Positions 19,418 to 28,298 of a stretch of DNA of 64,000 nucleotides are shown here, one piece after another; position 1 is the stretch's first letter, and each line of letters begins with the position of its first letter. Source of the stretch: CAVUNY01 sp963768585 (lineage in GTDB: Bacteria > Chloroflexota > Anaerolineae > Anaerolineales > Anaerolineaceae); contig CAVYIF010000016.1 of assembly GCA_963768585.1 (NCBI GenBank), positions 248,001 to 312,000 of the forward strand, read 5' to 3'. Both the position numbers and the translations under genes were made by a program. The notes beneath the pieces were generated by a model. It was given only the letters and a program-made list of their open reading frames with translations, had not been told where the DNA came from and ran no database searches.

Positions 19418-20161
19418 TCTTTTCTATCTGGCTTGCCAGGGCATCCCGGTCGCGGAAATATTCTAAAGTGACCACTTGCGGGTCGGTGCGCGCCAGAGTC
19501 CATTCAATAAAGCATAATCTTCCTGCATCAGCGCTTCGTGGGCATCATACAGGCGATCACCCCGGGTACGCGGGCCGCTGACATGGATCTGGCGTACTTT
19601 ATCGAGGGGCAGCAAGTCTAAGTAATCCTGCGGCGTAAGACCCAAATACTGGGCGCCCACCCGGGCATGCCCCAGGTCGAGCAGCAGACCGCAGCCCGTG
19701 GCTTCGAGAATTTCGGACGTTATTTGGGGATCGATTTCCAGTTGGTGGCGTGGGTGGCTGCAGGGCATGTTCTCCAGGATTAACGGCAGCGGCGCCCAGC
19801 GCTGCAGGCGGCGCGCAGCGGCGATCATGCCCTGCTTGCGGCGCTGTGGGTTGTTGATTGGCAGGTAAATGTGCCAGCGCAGCGCCAGGCGCAGTTCCAG
19901 GACCGAAATCAGGCGCACATGGCAGGAAATCCAGCGGCTGTCGGTGACAGCCAGGTAGTTTTTGAGCGTGTGGCGGGTGAATGGCACCAATCCCAAATAA
20001 CTGGCATGCAGTTCGATCTTCCAGCCGGGCAGTTCGCGCGCAGCGCGTTTGATCTGGCTGAGGCTAAAATAGGGTCCGACTTCCACACCGTCACAGCGCA
20101 GGCCGTTCTCGCGGACCAATGCGAGCAGGGCTTGTGAATAGGAAACGGTAAATGCGGGCAC
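19275..20161 (-). pseudogene. DUF692-like (MNIO family) TIM-barrel protein, frameshifted near its C terminus
   Basis: The reading from a GTG at 20161 has DUF692 features: LPLILENMP, TGCGLLLDLGHARVGAQYLG and YLDLLPLDKVRQIHVSGP, then DAHEAL. DUF692 proteins such as MbnB and TglH are multinuclear iron oxidases, often modifying peptides. The frame stops at 19463 after ...LNGLW RAPTRKWSL. Restoring one G near 19493 continues it as ARTDPQVVTLEYFRDRDAL, the expected C-terminal strand. In that frame the next stop is 19275, inside the neighbouring hydrolase gene, so the real end is probably nearer 19420. The gene starts 4 bases after the beta-lactamase stop, an operon arrangement. Family call by motif only. 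Confidence 0.6.
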
Positions 20162-20165
20162 GAAA

Positions 20166-21531
20166 TCAGCCTGTCTTGCGGTGGATGCGCCCGCCGATGC
20201 GCAGCCATTCGATTTTGCCCTGGCTGTCTCGCAAGAATTCACCCCGCGTGCCTTTATCCAAGCCGGCGGTGATGATCAAGTGCTCTGGGCTGTAAAATAC
20301 CGCGGCGAGAGGCTCGGGATCGGGTTGGGCCGGGGTGTCCGGCGTAGGAAAGCCGCCTTTATAATGAAATTCCAGGCGCAGCCCGCCTTCCTGGGGGGTC
20401 AATTCGATGACCTGGGCCTGGGCATCATAAGTACCGGCATATTCGGTCAGTTCAGCATAAGGACGGGTAAATGTCTCCGGCTGCGGTTCGACCATACCCA
20501 GGAACAATTCCAGGGCAGTTTGCGCCATAGCCATGCAAAGCGTATCGCCGTGGTCGGCATTGGAAAGGATGGCGAAGGCAAACTGGTGCTGCGGGACGAA
20601 GAGAAACTGGGCGTTTTGCCCGTGGGTCGCGCCGCCGTGGCGAAAGATGGTCACATCACCGATTTGTTTGATAAACCAGGTCAACCCCATGGCATCTGCT
20701 CTCACCCCGGGATAGGCCTGCGGTCGGCGCATTTCTGCCAGGCTTTCTGGCCTGCAGCAGGCGCTCCCCGTCTTCATTCGTCCCATCGCCCAGGTGAAAA
20801 CGGGCGTAGCGCAGCAAGTCGGGGATGGCTGCCACAACGCCCCCCGCGGGATGCGTGGCGCGGCCGACCGCCCAGGGCAGCGCCACTTCTGGCGGTCCAC
20901 CCGGATTGGCAAAATGTCCGACCACAAAACGCCGCACCATGACATCTTCCGGAAAGAAGAAAGAATGCGCCATGCCCAGGGGGGTGAAAAGCAGGTCGGT
21001 CATGGCCGATTCAAAGGTTAATCCGGTCACGATTTCGATCACCCGACCGGCGATGGCGAAACCGGTGTTGTTGTAATGCCACAGGCTGCCCAGTGGGGTG
21101 AGCTGCGGGAGCTGCTCCAGGCTGGCGACCATCTTTTCCAGGGCATCGCTGCCCCAGCCAAAATCGTTGAAATAATCTCCAGCCCAACCACCGGTATGGG
21201 TCAGGATATGGCGCAAGGTCAATCTGGCGGCGGTTTCCTCATCTGCCAGGCGCAAGCCGGGCAGGTAAGCGCGCACCGGGCTGTCCAGTTCTAATGAGCC
21301 CTGTTCCACCAGGCGCATGATGCTGGTGGCAAGCATGGTTTTGCTGATCGAGCCAATCTGGAAGAGGGTTTCCGGGGTGACCTTTAACGGATTGGCAGTG
21401 GAGGTCACACCGTAGGCAGCCGTTTGCTCTTGCCCCTGATACCAGATGCCATATGCCGTTCCCGGTACCTTGAGTTTCCGCTGTTTACTTTCAATTGCTT
21501 CGCATAGCTGAAGAAATGGGTTCGTAGTCAT
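20166..21531 (-). pseudogene. Serine beta-lactamase/esterase with C-terminal DUF3471-like domain, one frameshift
   Basis: The first part (to about 20750) has the nucleophile motif SISK in IGSISKTMLATS, HYNNTGFAIAG (Tyr-x-Asn) and LLFTPLGM. A single extra G in the GGCC at about 20749-20752 shifts the frame; removing it continues as LLQPESLAEMRRPQAYPGVRADAMG and then through HGGATHGQNAQF (the His-x-Gly motif) and a beta-rich C-terminal domain to 20166. The rejoined product is about 454 residues, a normal length for PBP4*/EstB-like serine hydrolases with an added lipocalin-type domain. Both halves are well conserved, so a sequencing error is more likely than decay. Its 5' end overlaps the methyltransferase gene by 41 bases. 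Confidence 0.78.
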
Positions 21532-22222
21532 TATGCCTCAGTTTACATTTTCCAGTATGAACCAACCCGATGTTTTGCCCTTTAAAATTCAGTCGGAAGG
21601 GAGAAATACCCTTGCCCTGGCGAATGGCATAATCTGCCAGACACTCGATCCACTGCACGCCCAGGCGTGGGAAAAAGGGTTCGTCAATCACACAGCATGG
21701 AAAGAGTACAAAGCCGCAGCCATATTTCACAGATGCGTCGATGATTTTCGCATTGCAGCCGTGGGCGTGCATCCCAACCAGCAGATCGAAATCTCGGGCC
21801 ATTTCGACCTGGAATGCCGCCGTGATGCGCCTGACGGACTGGTCTGCGCCAATTTTTACCCGCTGCCCGCTGGATAAATCTTTGTATTTGTCCGGCAGTG
21901 ACTGGTCAAATGGGTCAATGACCACCGCCTGCCAGCCGTCGTTTGCCAGTAAGAAACTGAGCAATCCTTTGCCCCCGCCAACATCCGCCACCCGGCAGGG
22001 CTCAAACACACTCACCAGCCATTGGTAGAGCAGCTGCGTGCGGAATTTCTTCATGCGCAGGGATTTGGCGCTGTCTGCCACCATTTTGACCGGCTGGTTG
22101 CCCAGGCTGTCGAAATTCAGAACTTCGTCTTCCGCATGGGCAGGCGAAAGGCTGGGGGAGGTCATCTTCTCCAACGAGCGCATGATTTGCACGGTGCGAG
22201 CCTGGTCTTTCTTCTTTACCAT
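21491..22222 (-). CDS. Class I SAM-dependent methyltransferase-like protein
   Basis: 243 residues. The SAM-binding motif I is VADVGGGKGLLSFLL at about residues 77-91, followed by VVIDPFDQ (motif II acidic turn) and DLLVGMHAHGCNAKIIDAS, where a motif IV Asp/His-Ala-Cys pattern resembles methyltransferases acting on RNA or small molecules. FVLFPCCVID lies further on. The substrate is not predictable. The ATG is 7 bases after GGGTATAAT, another leaderless-type start. It heads an apparent operon with the beta-lactamase and DUF692-like genes, overlapping the former by 41 bases. Confidence 0.7.
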   Translation of the reverse strand: MVKKKDQARTVQIMRSLEKMTSPSLSPAHAEDEVLNFDSLGNQPVKMVADSAKSLRMKKFRTQLLYQWLVSVFEPCRVADVGGGKGLLSFLLANDGWQAVVIDPFDQSLPDKYKDLSSGQRVKIGADQSVRRITAAFQVEMARDFDLLVGMHAHGCNAKIIDASVKYGCGFVLFPCCVIDEPFFPRLGVQWIECLADYAIRQGKGISPFRLNFKGQNIGLVHTGKCKLRHNDYEPISSAMRSN

Positions 22223-22229
22223 AATGAGG

Positions 22230-22235
22230 ATTATA
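22230..22235 (-). promoter_or_regulatory. -10 box of the methyltransferase gene (leaderless architecture)
   Basis: On the minus strand GGGTATAAT is followed by CCTCATT and the ATG at 22222. The predicted start point falls on or one base before the start codon. Confidence 0.5.
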
Positions 22236-22361
22236 CCCGGTAAGACTGATATGTTTATGCAGATCTACAGTTTACGTAACCCGCTGGTAGGTGGAACGAA
22301 TTCAAGCCGACTCGAGGGTATTGGTCCGAGAGGTATGTATTCCTTTGCAAAATTATTATTG

Positions 22362-22856
22362 CTAGACCTTCAAAGGTGGCCCGAGCAGCTCCATGCCATG
22401 CGAACGCCATAATTCAGGGTCCTGCGGAGGCATTGCATTCGCTTGAGTGACTTCTCGAAAGAAAAATTCCATTTTTCCTGCCGGCATAAAGGCGATTAGC
22501 ATTCTGCCCCGATTACTGCCTGTATAGGCCCATACATGGGGAATTTTTCGAGGTGCAAGCACAGAATCTCCAGGCTGCAGTCTGAATTGCTCTTGCCCAA
22601 CTTCAAGCAAAAACTCACCTTCGACTGCATAGAACCATTCATCCTGGTTGTAATGGAGATGTTTGGCAGGGCCCCCTTTTTCGTGAAAGGTATTTTCGAT
22701 AATGAAGATACCGTTGCTGTCTTTGGGCGTTACTTTGAAAGTAATTACACTAAGGCCTAACCCGCGATGTTCTCCGAATTGGTCTTCGCTTGTGGCAACG
22801 AGCTGCACAGATGGATTGTTGGATTGAGATTCAGTTGAGTTACCCATAAAAAACAC
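22362..22856 (-). CDS. Single-domain cupin protein
   Basis: About 164 residues. The two cupin motifs are clear: HLHYNQDEWFYAVEGEF (metal-binding His-x-His ... Glu) and PGDSVLAPRKIPHVW (the later His). It resembles the small cupins annotated as quercetin-dioxygenase-like; catalytic activity is uncertain. Two starts are possible: GTG at 22856, with AGGA 6 bases upstream, or ATG at 22847 with no ribosome site. Base composition is AT-richer than in the genes to either side. It is not linked to the methyltransferase operon, which begins 140 bases downstream on the same strand. Confidence 0.82.
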   Translation of the reverse strand: MFFMGNSTESQSNNPSVQLVATSEDQFGEHRGLGLSVITFKVTPKDSNGIFIIENTFHEKGGPAKHLHYNQDEWFYAVEGEFLLEVGQEQFRLQPGDSVLAPRKIPHVWAYTGSNRGRMLIAFMPAGKMEFFFREVTQANAMPPQDPELWRSHGMELLGPPLKV

Positions 22857-23199
22857 ATTTAATCCTATAAATTAGCCAGCCAATGAGTGGATATACTGCA
22901 CCATCGGATTATAGCCACTTATCAAAGGTTTATCAATCTCTATTTTATAATCGCCAGAATGATTACCTGAATCCCATCATGACGAGACTGCGCTAACCCA
23001 TATGAAGATTTTTTCGCAAACCAGGATTTATCATATGGAATTAATTACAAACTTGTAAATTGGCATATTTTTTGCTCCCAGATCAGAAATAATTGCGTCT
23101 GATTTCTTCGCCATTGCTTGACACTCGTGAAATCTCGGATATACTGACAGGAGAAGTTCCTGACAGGGTGGAGCGACCTTGAACGGAAGGGTGTGGTAA
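22857..23199. other. Divergent intergenic region (343 bases)
   Basis: AT-rich spacer between the minus-strand cupin and the plus-strand Thr/Pro-rich protein gene. Apart from the strong promoter at its right end, listed separately, I see no gene, RNA structure or repeat in it. Confidence 0.5.
23118..23145 (+). promoter_or_regulatory. Strong sigma-70 promoter of the Thr/Pro-rich protein gene
   Basis: A consensus TTGACA (23118-23123), a 16-base spacer and TATACT (23140-23145). The leader is about 48 bases and contains GGAAGGG before the ATG at 23200. Confidence 0.8.
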
Positions 23200-23766
23200 A
23201 TGAAAATCTCGATTTGGGATATCTTAAGCATATTTTTATTGTTCGCCACCGCGATTGTACTCCTGGTGGTGATCAATATATTTTCAAATCCATATGGCGG
23301 TTTGAATCCTTTCCCACCGCCCACGTTACCATCCTCTCTCGTCTTGCCAACGGCTACCAATACGCCGCTGCGATTGCCGGCAACCTGGACGCCCGGTCCT
23401 GACGGTCTTTCGGGGTCTTCTAACACGCTCGAAGCGACCCAACCCGGCTTGCGCGCCACCTGGACGCCGCTGCCCACTCCCACAGGATTCCAGGTGGCAA
23501 CCTGGACACCGACCTTTACCCTGACCTATACCCCCACCGATACACTCACACCGACCAACACGCGCACGGCAACGCCAATTCCGCCCACCGCAACGCTTAA
23601 CAGGACGGCGACCGCCCGGGTATTGGGCACTCAGATGTCCGCAGGCCTGACCGGAACGGCTGCGGTAGCGACTTCCAATGCTGTTGGGACTGCCAATGCG
23701 GCAGCCACCAAGACGGCTGCCGCGGTGCCCACGGCATCGCCTACCACGCCTGTACCCTATCCATAG
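23200..23766 (+). CDS. Membrane-anchored Thr/Pro-rich surface protein
   Basis: 188 residues. One N-terminal transmembrane helix (about residues 7-27, IFLLFATAIVLLVVIN) is followed by a low-complexity extracellular region dominated by Thr, Pro and Ala, with recurring ATWTP units (TATNTPLRLPATWTPGP, RATWTPLPTPTG, VATWTPTFTL). Such unstructured Thr/Pro stalks are common in Chloroflexota and are thought to span or decorate the cell envelope and to be glycosylated. There is no recognised domain. It has its own promoter and terminator and precedes gatC, but is probably not part of the gat operon. Confidence 0.7.
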   Translation: MKISIWDILSIFLLFATAIVLLVVINIFSNPYGGLNPFPPPTLPSSLVLPTATNTPLRLPATWTPGPDGLSGSSNTLEATQPGLRATWTPLPTPTGFQVATWTPTFTLTYTPTDTLTPTNTRTATPIPPTATLNRTATARVLGTQMSAGLTGTAAVATSNAVGTANAAATKTAAAVPTASPTTPVPYP

Positions 23767-23783
23767 CCAATTCCCCCCCCTGA

Positions 23784-23816
23784 CCCCTCTCTCCGTAAGG
23801 AGGGAGGGGCTTTTTT
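23784..23816 (+). terminator. Intrinsic terminator after the Thr/Pro-rich protein gene
   Basis: CCCCTCTCTCC (23784-23794) pairs with GGAGGGAGGGG (23799-23809) with one wobble pair and a 4-base loop, followed by C and six T residues. Confidence 0.88.
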
Positions 23817-23832
23817 ATGTGTATCGCGCTGG

Positions 23833-23838
23833 TATAAT
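23833..23838 (+). promoter_or_regulatory. -10 box for the gatCAB operon
   Basis: GCTGGTATAAT, an extended -10 (TGG before TATAAT), lies just after the preceding terminator. The predicted start is near 23845, about 20 bases before the gatC ATG. No clear -35 hexamer was seen. Confidence 0.55.
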
Positions 23839-23865
23839 GGAGAAAAATTCATCCGGATGTAAAAT

Positions 23866-24186
23866 ATGAGCGATCCTATCACACCTGAAATATTTGATCA
23901 TCTCGTACAACTGGCTGCCCTGGAATTAAGTGGGGAGGAGGCTGAATATATCCGCCGCCAGTTGAATAACCAGCTCAAGGCAATTCACGAGTTGGAAGCC
24001 ATTCCGCTGGACAATTCGGTGGCGATCACTTCACATGGCGTGCCCTACACCGCCGATACCAGCCCGGCTCCGCGCCCAGATGAGTGGATTCCATACCCGG
24101 ACGTGGATGCCATTTTGGCCCAGGCGCCAGAGGTGGAAGACCGCTATATTGTCGTGCCCGATATCCCACATACCACACTGGAATAA
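23866..24186 (+). CDS. gatC: Aspartyl/glutamyl-tRNA amidotransferase subunit C
   Basis: 106 residues, the usual size. GatC wraps around GatA and helps hold the GatCAB complex, which converts Asp-tRNA(Asn) and Glu-tRNA(Gln) to Asn- and Gln-tRNA. Family features are an N-terminal helix pair (EIFDHLVQLAALELSGEEAEYIRRQLNNQLKAI) and a C-terminal extended arm with VEDRYIVVPDI. It is the first gene of gatCAB; gatA follows after 7 bases. No obvious Shine-Dalgarno sequence precedes the ATG. Confidence 0.93.
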   Translation: MSDPITPEIFDHLVQLAALELSGEEAEYIRRQLNNQLKAIHELEAIPLDNSVAITSHGVPYTADTSPAPRPDEWIPYPDVDAILAQAPEVEDRYIVVPDIPHTTLE

Positions 24187-24193
24187 ACAACCT

Positions 24194-25783
24194 ATGGAAC
24201 TTTGCGATTACTCTGCATTGGAAATGGTGCGCTTGCTGCGCGCCGGTGAGGTATCGGCGGTAGATCTGCTTGATTCGGCACTGAGCCGGATTGAAGCCGT
24301 GGATGGACGGGCGGGCAGCCTGGAACCCGGCGAAATTACCACCGAAGACCGCATGCGCGTGCATTCATTTATTACCTTAACCGCTGACCGCGCTCGAGCC
24401 AGGGCTCAGGCAGTGGACAAGGCCCTGGCTGCCGGGGAAGAACCTGGCTTGCTGGCGGGGGTTCCGGTATCGATTAAGGATATTTTTTGTGTCAAGGGAA
24501 CCCCTTCCACGGCTGCCTCCCGCATCCTCTCTACCTTTGTTGCCCCGTATTCGGCGACCCCTGCCGTGCGCATGGAACAGGCCGGCGCTGTGATCGTGGG
24601 GAAGGCTAACCTGGATGAATATACCTATGGCTCTTCAAACGAATCCTCTGCTTTTCAACCGTCACCGCGCAACCCATGGAATCTGGACCGTGTGCCAGGC
24701 GGCTCCTCGGGCGGCAGCGCCACATCGGTCGCATCCGGCGAGGTGGCGCTTTCCCTGGGTACCGACACCGCAGGTTCGATCCGACAGCCGGCGGCATTCT
24801 GTGGTGTAGTGGGTGTCAAGCCCACATATGGGCGTGTTTCGCGCTATGGATTGATTGCTTTTGGCTCATCCCTGGACTGTCCCGGGCCGCTGGCGCGTAG
24901 TGTCAGTGACGCGGCGCTGATGCTGCAGGTAATTTCTGGGCCCGACCGCCATGACAGCACGGCTGCTAATGTGCTGGTGGACGATTATCTGGCGAATATT
25001 GAAAAAGGGGTCAAGGGCCTGCGTATTGGCCTTTCTCCGGATTACTTTCAGATCAGTTTTCCGGACCCGCTTACCGGCGAATATCACCAGCAGGCTGTAC
25101 CGGACGAGATTGAGGCTCCGGTGCGGCGCGCAGCCCAACTCCTGAAGGAAATGGGCGCAGAGGTTATTGAAGATGTACCGATGCCCAATACGCGCTATGG
25201 TATTCCGGCTTATTTTGTCATCAGCCGGGTCGAGGCTGCCTCCAATTTACACCGCTTTGATGGGGTTAAATATGGATACCGTACTGCCCGGCCGGTGCGT
25301 GATCTGAGCGAACTTTACCGCCGCACGCGCGGCGAGGGTTTTGGCGCACAACCCAAACTGCGTATTTTGATGGGCATGTATGTCAGTGCGGCCCAATATT
25401 CCGAACAATATTACCGACGAGCACTGCAGGTGCGCAGCCTGATCCGGCAGGATTTTGACCAGGTTTTCGATCCCAACGGCAAGTACCGCCTGGACGCACT
25501 GTTGACACCGACCACCCCAACTGCAGCCTTTGAATTGGGCGCGGTGTATGGTGATTCGGTGCTGATGCAGTATGCCGACCAGCTTACCGTTCCGGCCAAC
25601 CACGCTGGCGTGCCCGGGATCTCCCTTCCCGCTGGTCTCGACAGCCAGGGCCTGCCCCTCAGTATCCAACTGCTGGGGCGCGATTTCAGCGAAGCGATCC
25701 TGCTGCGCATCGGACGGGCTTACGAACAGGCCACTACCCAGGATGACTGGCGCAAAGTACGGCCCGCTGTGCTGCGGCATTAG
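24194..25783 (+). CDS. gatA: Glutamyl-tRNA(Gln) amidotransferase subunit A
   Basis: 529 residues, slightly longer than usual (about 485) because of an extra stretch around residues 37-58. It is the glutaminase, an amidase-signature enzyme that releases ammonia for GatB. The Ser-cisSer-Lys triad is visible: Lys95 in PVSIKD, Ser171 in PGGSSGGSA and Ser195 in DTAGSIRQPA. The spacing of 24 residues between the two serines matches the family. The ATG at 24194 is used; upstream in-frame codons overlap gatC. It is sandwiched between gatC and gatB. Confidence 0.96.
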   Translation: MELCDYSALEMVRLLRAGEVSAVDLLDSALSRIEAVDGRAGSLEPGEITTEDRMRVHSFITLTADRARARAQAVDKALAAGEEPGLLAGVPVSIKDIFCVKGTPSTAASRILSTFVAPYSATPAVRMEQAGAVIVGKANLDEYTYGSSNESSAFQPSPRNPWNLDRVPGGSSGGSATSVASGEVALSLGTDTAGSIRQPAAFCGVVGVKPTYGRVSRYGLIAFGSSLDCPGPLARSVSDAALMLQVISGPDRHDSTAANVLVDDYLANIEKGVKGLRIGLSPDYFQISFPDPLTGEYHQQAVPDEIEAPVRRAAQLLKEMGAEVIEDVPMPNTRYGIPAYFVISRVEAASNLHRFDGVKYGYRTARPVRDLSELYRRTRGEGFGAQPKLRILMGMYVSAAQYSEQYYRRALQVRSLIRQDFDQVFDPNGKYRLDALLTPTTPTAAFELGAVYGDSVLMQYADQLTVPANHAGVPGISLPAGLDSQGLPLSIQLLGRDFSEAILLRIGRAYEQATTQDDWRKVRPAVLRH

Positions 25784-25806
25784 GACAATCATCAGAGGAT
25801 GAAAGC

Positions 25807-27240
25807 ATGACCGAATACGAAGTAATCATTGGCCTGGAAACACATATTCAACTCAATACCATCACCAAGGTGTTTTGTTCGTGCAAGGCCAACTCGTGGA
25901 TTGATCTTCCCAACACCAATATTTGCCCGGTTTGCTGCGGTTTACCGGGGGTGCTGCCGGTGTTGAACAAACTGGTCGTTGAAAAAGCCACCTTATTGGC
26001 TGAAGCTATGCATGCCGAAACCCGGTCGCTGTCGTTTTTCGACCGAAAAAACTATTTTTATCCGGACCTGCCCAAGGGTTTTCAAATTTCCCAATTCGAT
26101 ATGTCGCTCGCCCATGGTGGCTATCTTGACCTGCCCATGCCGCAGGGATACACCCGCCATGTCACGATCCACAAGCTGCATATTGAGGAAGATGCCGGGA
26201 AGACAGTTAACCAGCACGGAAGACGCTATATCGATTTCAATCGTTGTGGGGTACCGCTGGTCGAGATGGTGACTGGGCCGGACTTGCGATCGGCAGACGA
26301 AGCCGCCCAATATCTGATTCGCCTGCGTCAGCTGCTGCGTTGGGTGGGTGTATCCGAAGCGGATATGGAGAAGGGCCATTTGCGCTGCGATGCAAATGTA
26401 TCCATCCGCCCGGTGGGTGCGACGCACCTGAATCCCAAGACTGAGATAAAAAATGTCAATTCGATCGATGCGGTGCGCAACGCCATCCTGAAAGAATTTG
26501 ATCGCCAGGTGCGAGAGGTAGAAGCCGGACGGCGAATCGAATCCTGGACGCTGGAATGGGATGAAGATCGCGGGGTGCTGCGCAAGATGCGTTCCAAGGA
26601 AACCGAGGCCGATTACCGCTATTTCCGCGAACCCGATTTATTACCCATCCGCCTGACGGACGAATGGAAGCATGATATTCTCAGGAATTTACCCGAACTA
26701 CCGCTGGTACGGCGGGAAAGGTTTGTCAAACAGTACGGTCTGCCGGAGTATGATGCTGATATTCTTACCTCAGAGCGCAGTCTATCGGATTACTTTGAAG
26801 CCGCGGTCAAGAATTATGGGGGCGACCCCAAGAAGATCTCGAACTGGCTGATGAATGACGTCCTGCGCATGTTGAATGAGCGCGGGGTGAGTGCCGACCA
26901 GTTAAAACTTACCCCGGGCAGCCTGGCTGAAATTCTCAAGCTGATCGATGCCGGCACGATCAACAATTCAACGGGGAAGGCCCTGTTGGAAAAAGTGGAG
27001 ACAACCGGACGCAGCCCGGCGGAAATTGTGGCATCGGAAGGGTTGGCGAAAGTCAGCGATGATTCGGCCATTCGTAAAGTTTGCCAGGAGATCCTGGCGG
27101 AAAATCCCAAAGAAGTTGAATCGTATAAATCGGGCAAGGTTACCCTCATCGGTTGGTTTGTGGGCCAGGTCATGAAAAAGATGCGTGGAAAAGCGGATGC
27201 CAGCCTGGCACGCACGATTTTCGAAGAACTGCTGCAGTGA
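25807..27240 (+). CDS. gatB: Aspartyl/glutamyl-tRNA amidotransferase subunit B
   Basis: 477 residues. The kinase-like domain activates the tRNA-bound Glu or Asp with ATP and amidates it using ammonia tunnelled from GatA. EVIIGLETHIQLNT opens the protein; the zinc site is Cys24, Cys26, Cys40 and Cys43. FDRKNYFYPDLPKGFQISQ and KGHLRCDANVSI are signature segments. The C-terminal YqeY-like helical tail binds tRNA. Presence of the operon implies the organism makes Gln-tRNA, Asn-tRNA or both by transamidation. The GNAT gene begins one base after its stop. Confidence 0.96.
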   Translation: MTEYEVIIGLETHIQLNTITKVFCSCKANSWIDLPNTNICPVCCGLPGVLPVLNKLVVEKATLLAEAMHAETRSLSFFDRKNYFYPDLPKGFQISQFDMSLAHGGYLDLPMPQGYTRHVTIHKLHIEEDAGKTVNQHGRRYIDFNRCGVPLVEMVTGPDLRSADEAAQYLIRLRQLLRWVGVSEADMEKGHLRCDANVSIRPVGATHLNPKTEIKNVNSIDAVRNAILKEFDRQVREVEAGRRIESWTLEWDEDRGVLRKMRSKETEADYRYFREPDLLPIRLTDEWKHDILRNLPELPLVRRERFVKQYGLPEYDADILTSERSLSDYFEAAVKNYGGDPKKISNWLMNDVLRMLNERGVSADQLKLTPGSLAEILKLIDAGTINNSTGKALLEKVETTGRSPAEIVASEGLAKVSDDSAIRKVCQEILAENPKEVESYKSGKVTLIGWFVGQVMKKMRGKADASLARTIFEELLQ

Positions 27241-27241
27241 C

Positions 27242-27712
27242 ATGGGCGGGCCCGATTATCTCCTTCGTCCGGCACAGGCGAAAGATTCGGCATCCATTCG
27301 AAAGCTGATCTGGCGGGTCCATATCAATCCCACCGGCCTGGATTGGCACCATTTTTGGGTAGCGGTTGATAATCAGGATCATCTGCTGGGCTGCGGGCAG
27401 TTAAAACCGCATTCCGCTGGCAGTCTGGAGCTGGCTTCGATCGCGGTTCAGCCACGCCACCGCGGCCTGGGGATTGCCCATGCCATCATGGAACGATTGA
27501 TCGCGCAGTCAGGGTTTCCGCTTTACCTGCGCTGTGCGGCTCCGATGCAGTCTTTTTATGAACAATTTGGTTTTAAGGTAATCCCATTCGAAGAGATGCC
27601 AGTTAGCTTTCAACGCGATTGGAAAATCGTCGCCTGGCTAAAAAAACACCTCATTCATAAGTTACCCGGATTGCGAGTTATGCGTCTGGATGCGTTGCCA
27701 GAAAATCCTTAA
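27242..27712 (+). CDS. GNAT-family N-acetyltransferase
   Basis: About 156 residues. The acetyl-CoA-binding motif A is IAVQPRHRGLGIAHAIMERLI (R-x-x-G-x-G/A), followed by LRCAAPMQSFYEQFGFKVI, the usual Tyr-containing motif B. The family moves an acetyl group from CoA to an amine; the acceptor is unknown. The ATG at 27242 is used, one base after the gatB stop, so it is probably translated from the gat transcript. Upstream in-frame codons lie inside gatB. Confidence 0.8.
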   Translation: MGGPDYLLRPAQAKDSASIRKLIWRVHINPTGLDWHHFWVAVDNQDHLLGCGQLKPHSAGSLELASIAVQPRHRGLGIAHAIMERLIAQSGFPLYLRCAAPMQSFYEQFGFKVIPFEEMPVSFQRDWKIVAWLKKHLIHKLPGLRVMRLDALPENP

Positions 27713-27822
27713 ATAACACGAAAATTTAATATAACCGGCGTAACTTTTTGGTTGATGAAACGACTACTTAAGCGACATATAGGTATCGCTTAATAGCACG
27801 TTAAGTGTAGAGGAAGTAAAAA

Positions 27823-28131
27823 GTGAATTTGCGATTAAAATCCTATATCTTTATCCTGATTTTAAGCCTGATCGTACTGCTCATTGCGGGTATGTATCTG
27901 GAATTAATTGGGAATGCAATTAATTTCAACTACCCTCAGGTAAGTGTGACATCCAATCAGACCCTTTCAGGAATTAATGATGATAGTATTGCAACCTTTT
28001 ATGGTGTGCCAGAAAAATCTTACTCGTTTTTTATGATGGACCTATTTTCTCCTGTTTCAACCTATCCGCCGCCCACTTCGGCAGATAAAGCAATGTACCC
28101 GTATCCCGCTGCAACCTTTCCCACGCCCTGA
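27823..28131 (+). CDS. Small membrane-anchored protein of unknown function
   Basis: 102 residues starting with a GTG preceded by GAGGAAG. An N-terminal hydrophobic helix (about residues 7-27, IFILILSLIVLLIAGMYLEL) precedes a Ser/Asn/Pro-rich exterior part ending in YPPPTSADKAMYPYPAATFPTP. The Pro-rich tail is a short version of those on other surface proteins here. No family recognised. AT-rich coding sequence. It may belong to the sigma factor locus downstream. Confidence 0.5.
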   Translation: MNLRLKSYIFILILSLIVLLIAGMYLELIGNAINFNYPQVSVTSNQTLSGINDDSIATFYGVPEKSYSFFMMDLFSPVSTYPPPTSADKAMYPYPAATFPTP

Positions 28132-28251
28132 GTGCAGCGTTGGTGGTTCGTTGGTAATGTTGAATTTTTTGTACCTTAAAATCAAAATAATCATGCAATC
28201 AGGTTGAAACTGTAAGTGCATCTCCTTGTAGCAGGCGGGAAGAAAATAAAG

Positions 28252-28257
28252 TATACT
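28252..28257 (+). promoter_or_regulatory. -10 box upstream of the sigma-factor gene and its leader ORF
   Basis: TATACT is followed after 8 bases by the ATG of a 10-codon leader ORF (28266), so transcription would start at or just before that ATG. No consensus -35 hexamer is evident, which would be compatible with autoregulation by an alternative sigma factor. Confidence 0.4.
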
Positions 28258-28265
28258 ACTCAACC

Positions 28266-28298
28266 ATGCCCGCCCTTTTACAGTGCATTCAATCATGA
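28266..28298 (+). CDS. Possible 10-residue leader peptide overlapping the sigma-factor start
   Basis: ATG followed by MPALLQCIQS and TGA. The TGA overlaps the sigma-factor ATG (28295) as ATGA. The ORF has no Shine-Dalgarno sequence, but a -10 box lies 8 bases upstream, so it would be a leaderless ORF delivering ribosomes to the sigma-factor start by termination-reinitiation. This is inference; the peptide is short enough to be chance. Confidence 0.3.
   Translation: MPALLQCIQS

Noticed and set aside
23480..23760. Possible tandem DNA repeat in the Thr/Pro-rich gene
   Set aside because: The repetition is at the amino acid level with varied codons; no exact repeat unit or CRISPR-like spacing is present.
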